A stretch of DNA of 64,000 nucleotides, from contig CAVRJN010000007.1 in NCBI GenBank assembly GCA_963721585.1, positions 1 through 64,000 on the forward strand. Direction: 5' to 3'. Both the position numbers and the translations under genes were made by a program. Below are positions 61,884 through 64,000 of the stretch, one piece after another. The stretch's first letter is position 1; each line of letters opens with the position of its first letter. The DNA is from Bog-473 sp963721585. GTDB lineage: Bacteria; Actinomycetota; Acidimicrobiia; Acidimicrobiales; RAAP-2. The notes under the pieces are model-generated. The model was not told the DNA's origin. It did not search any database and saw only the letters and a list, made by a program, of their open reading frames with translations.

Positions 61884-63749
61884 TCAACCGGTGACAGAGT
61901 CGGTTGCGTCATACGGCGCGGAGAACCCCAGATTGCCCGTCGCTCCTGAGAAGGAGCCGGTCGCGGTCGTCACGGAGAGACCTATCTGATAGTTCATTTC
62001 CAGCGTATCTCCAATGTAGGTGATCGAGCCCATGGCACTGCCGCTCAGCGTGCCAACGCCGGTCGTAATAGTGAAGGACCCGGCGTAGGTGTAAGGATCT
62101 GAAACGCAGCCGGCAATGTGGAGGATCACGTTCCCCACGGCCGCGCTGCCCGGGTAGACCGCGTCGAACGTCAAATACACGATGCCACAGCTGCTTCTGC
62201 TGCCCGACGACGTCGAGGTGAACGACGGGTTGGCAAGATCGGCAAGGCCCGGATTGCCCACGGTGACGGTGACGCCCGGGCTCGTACCGGTCACGCCATC
62301 GGAATAGGAAGCCACACTTTGGAGCGTGTAGGTGCCGTTGGGAACCGTCGTCGTGTTCCACTGAGCGAGCCAGCCGTAGTAGGTGGGCGTGGCGGTAGCG
62401 ATCACCTGGTCGGTGAGCGTCCCGCCGGTGAGCTCGTACTTGACGCTTGTCACGTTGGCTGAAGCACTGGCGTCCAAGAGCGCGGCCGTCCCCGACTGGG
62501 TGGCCCCATCCGACGGAATGAGCACCGTGGCCGTGGGCGGTTGGTTGTCCACCGTGACGGTGATCGGCGAACTTGATGTGGTCTCAGCGACGGTGTCGGT
62601 GGCCACGCTCTGCAACGCATAGGTGCCGTTTGGGACCGCCGTGGTGTTCCACTGGGCGAGGTATCCGTAGAGGGTGGGCGTGCCCGTGGCGACCACATGG
62701 TTGGAGAGGCCGTTGCCGCTGACCTCGTAGGTGACCGAAGCGATGCCGGCCGCGCTCGAGGCGCTGGCGTCGAGGAGTGCTTTGGCGCCCGACACCGTCG
62801 CGCCGTCAGAGGGGATGAGCACCGCGCTCGTCGGCGGCTGGTTCTTCACGGTGATCGTGATGGGGTTGCTGGTCTCGATGCTGCCGTGCGCGTCGGTGGC
62901 GACGCTTTGGAGGGTGTAGGTGCCGTTGGACACGCTGGTGGTGTTCCACTGGGCCAGCCAGCCGAGGAGGGTGGGGGTGGCCGTCGCGATCACCCGGTCG
63001 GAGAGGGTCCCCCCGCTCACCTCGAAGACGACCGAGGTAATCCCCGGAGCATCGGCGGCCCACGCATCGAGGACGGGCACTCCGGCTAAGACCGCGCCGC
63101 TCGAGGGTAAGAGGACATGGGTGAAAGTCTCCACGGTGACCTGGAACGTCCCGGTGGCGACATTGCCAAAATCGTCAAGAGCCTGACACGTGACGGTGGT
63201 GGTGCCGAGCGGGAAAGTAGATCCCGACGCCGGAGTACAGCTGCCGGACGTCACACCAGGGACGGTCATGGGGGACGACCAGATCGCTACGGCTCCGGCG
63301 CCGCTCGTTGCCGTCTCGGTTTGGTTCGGGGGAACGAGACTTCCGGTGACGTCGGCCCCCGTGAGGGTGGCGTCGGTCAGGTCGGCTTCTATGCTCACAG
63401 GGGGCTGGCCCGGGTGGCCGACAAAGGAAATGTAGAACGAAGCGTTGGAGAGGTTCGCGTCAGTGAGGTTGGCCCCCGTGAGGTTGGCGCCCGTGATGCC
63501 GTGGGTGAAGTCGGCGAATTGGACCCCCGCCAGGTTCGCGAAGCTGAGATCGACACCCGACAGATCGGAACCCGAGAGGTCCGCGCCTGGACAGTTGGTG
63601 AAGTTGGTCGCGGTGGGGTTCGAGACGATGGTGCAGCCGTCGACGACGGTGTCGGCGGATGCCGGCATCGTCGTGGCCAGGAAGGGCACAACCAGTCCGA
63701 CGGCGACCACAAGAACCGTGCCGGTTATTCGGAAAAGGCGTCCAACCAT
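61884..63749 (-). CDS. Secreted pentapeptide/HYR/Ig-like repeat protein
   Basis: The 621-residue product has a signal peptide (to about residue 33, ending MPASADT). Pentapeptide repeats follow (about 52-125: ADLSGSDLSGVDLSFANL and ANLTGANLTDANL). An HYR-like domain (about 135-205) has two Cys. Three near-identical Ig-like modules of about 90 residues come next (about 208-485), each with SV-x-Y/F-E-V-SGG, ATPTLLGWLAQWNTT and NGTYTLQSVA. A unique C-terminal beta domain with a Cys pair ends it. No sortase signal or anchor is visible. Probably an adhesive or structural surface protein. Confidence 0.8.
   Translation of the reverse strand: MVGRLFRITGTVLVVAVGLVVPFLATTMPASADTVVDGCTIVSNPTATNFTNCPGADLSGSDLSGVDLSFANLAGVQFADFTHGITGANLTGANLTDANLSNASFYISFVGHPGQPPVSIEADLTDATLTGADVTGSLVPPNQTETATSGAGAVAIWSSPMTVPGVTSGSCTPASGSTFPLGTTTVTCQALDDFGNVATGTFQVTVETFTHVLLPSSGAVLAGVPVLDAWAADAPGITSVVFEVSGGTLSDRVIATATPTLLGWLAQWNTTSVSNGTYTLQSVATDAHGSIETSNPITITVKNQPPTSAVLIPSDGATVSGAKALLDASASSAAGIASVTYEVSGNGLSNHVVATGTPTLYGYLAQWNTTAVPNGTYALQSVATDTVAETTSSSPITVTVDNQPPTATVLIPSDGATQSGTAALLDASASANVTSVKYELTGGTLTDQVIATATPTYYGWLAQWNTTTVPNGTYTLQSVASYSDGVTGTSPGVTVTVGNPGLADLANPSFTSTSSGSRSSCGIVYLTFDAVYPGSAAVGNVILHIAGCVSDPYTYAGSFTITTGVGTLSGSAMGSITYIGDTLEMNYQIGLSVTTATGSFSGATGNLGFSAPYDATDSVTG
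62280..63140. repeat. Three in-frame repeats of about 280 bp
   Basis: DNA for the three Ig-like modules is repetitive; landmarks (the complement of the TPT-GW/YLAQWNTT coding sequence) recur near 62360, 62660 and 62950. They arose by duplication within the gene and keep frame. Confidence 0.75.
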
Positions 63750-63920
63750 GCCACCCCACCCCCGACCACTCAGTCTGCTGGTGACACTACGACGCTTACA
63801 GGATCGAATCCAGCGGTGAGCGGCGGCGTTCTGTGTCCCCTCCTAGAGGTGTCCCCATGGTGCCGTTTGAGGCGCATGCAACTGTGGCAAGCGCGCAGTG
63901 AGAATTCGGATGCTGTTTGA
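63750..63920. other. Upstream of the Ig-repeat gene, no gene seen
   Basis: This stretch holds the upstream region of the minus-strand secreted gene and the right direct repeat (63843-63875). No coding sequence is supported. Confidence 0.5.
63843..63875 (+). repeat. Imperfect direct repeat, right copy
   Basis: Matches 60315-60349 in the same orientation. Two tgtcccc motifs lie close together here (63835 and 63850), reminiscent of a mobile element end, but no element is attached. Confidence 0.55.
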
Positions 63921-63966
63921 GGGTGCGGTGTTACAGGAACCGCACCCAGGCGGCCGACGGCCGCCT
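63921..63966. terminator. Two adjacent perfect hairpins at the window edge
   Basis: GGGTGCGG (63921) pairs with CCGCACCC (63940-63947) over an 11-nt loop; directly after it AGGCGGCC (63948) pairs with GGCCGCCT (63959-63966) over GAC. They probably end a gene beyond the window or lie between convergent genes. Confidence 0.4.
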
Positions 63967-64000
63967 ACTGTCTCAGGTCCCAGGGCTGGGGCCGCCAATC

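Noticed and set aside
61659..61949. 96-residue open frame between the convergent secreted genes
   Set aside because: It has no ribosome binding site or family similarity and overlaps the end of the Ig-repeat gene in antisense.

Overview
The window is high-GC DNA from an uncultured-looking actinobacterium. The ANTAR regulator-polA-rpsA order, the uvrB/uvrA/uvrC and rapZ-yvcK-gap-pgk-tpiA-secG blocks, an AftD-like arabinosyltransferase homologue and secreted GYWLVASDGGIF-type repeats point to Actinomycetota. I favour Acidimicrobiia, but that is an inference from remembered family distributions. Many genes lack a Shine-Dalgarno site and instead have a TANNNT -10 element 6-9 nt before the start codon, which suggests frequent leaderless transcription.

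Layout. 1-1979: a repeat-rich secreted-protein gene on the minus strand, broken by many small indels, with an intrinsic terminator. 1980-15201: a striking tandem pair of about 6.5 kb units, each holding tRNA-Leu(CAA) (-), menC, a 97-aa coiled-coil gene, an ANTAR response regulator, polA and rpsA. The copies differ mostly at silent sites. Copy 1 has two +1 frameshifts in polA and one in rpsA, and its rpsA runs straight into the tRNA of copy 2; copy 2 is intact. 15265-20050: a translationally coupled minus-strand operon oppB-C-D-F plus an ATP-grasp ligase. 20156-34653: cell-envelope glycan genes (GT-C enzymes, FAD oxidoreductase, SGNH protein, flippase, GT4, a 1556-aa AftD-like protein, a methyltransferase). 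This block and the opp operon separate rpsA from coaE, which are often neighbours.

34653-44033: coaE, uvrB, a GH38 alpha-mannosidase fused to a GmhA-like SIS domain, a SnoaL-like protein and uvrA. 44179-48664: DUF899, DUF222-HNH and DUF427 proteins and a frameshifted nadA, with a strong hairpin and 12-bp tandem repeats behind nadA. 48827-57626: uvrC-rapZ-yvcK-gap-pgk-tpiA-secG and an extracytoplasmic peptide-binding lipoprotein; whiA, usual between yvcK and gap, is absent. 57758-59516: tRNA-Leu(GAG), then an IS481 remnant abutting a broken IS30 copy. 59646-64000: a GNAT acetyltransferase and two secreted repeat proteins lying between two imperfect direct repeats.

The genes combine core information processing (replication, nucleotide excision repair, translation), lower glycolysis, and an accessory envelope and peptide-transport module. 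The items most worth following up are the diverged tandem unit (true duplication or strain-mixing in assembly), the mannosidase-SIS fusion, the ligase-transporter operon and the leaderless or bidirectional promoters.
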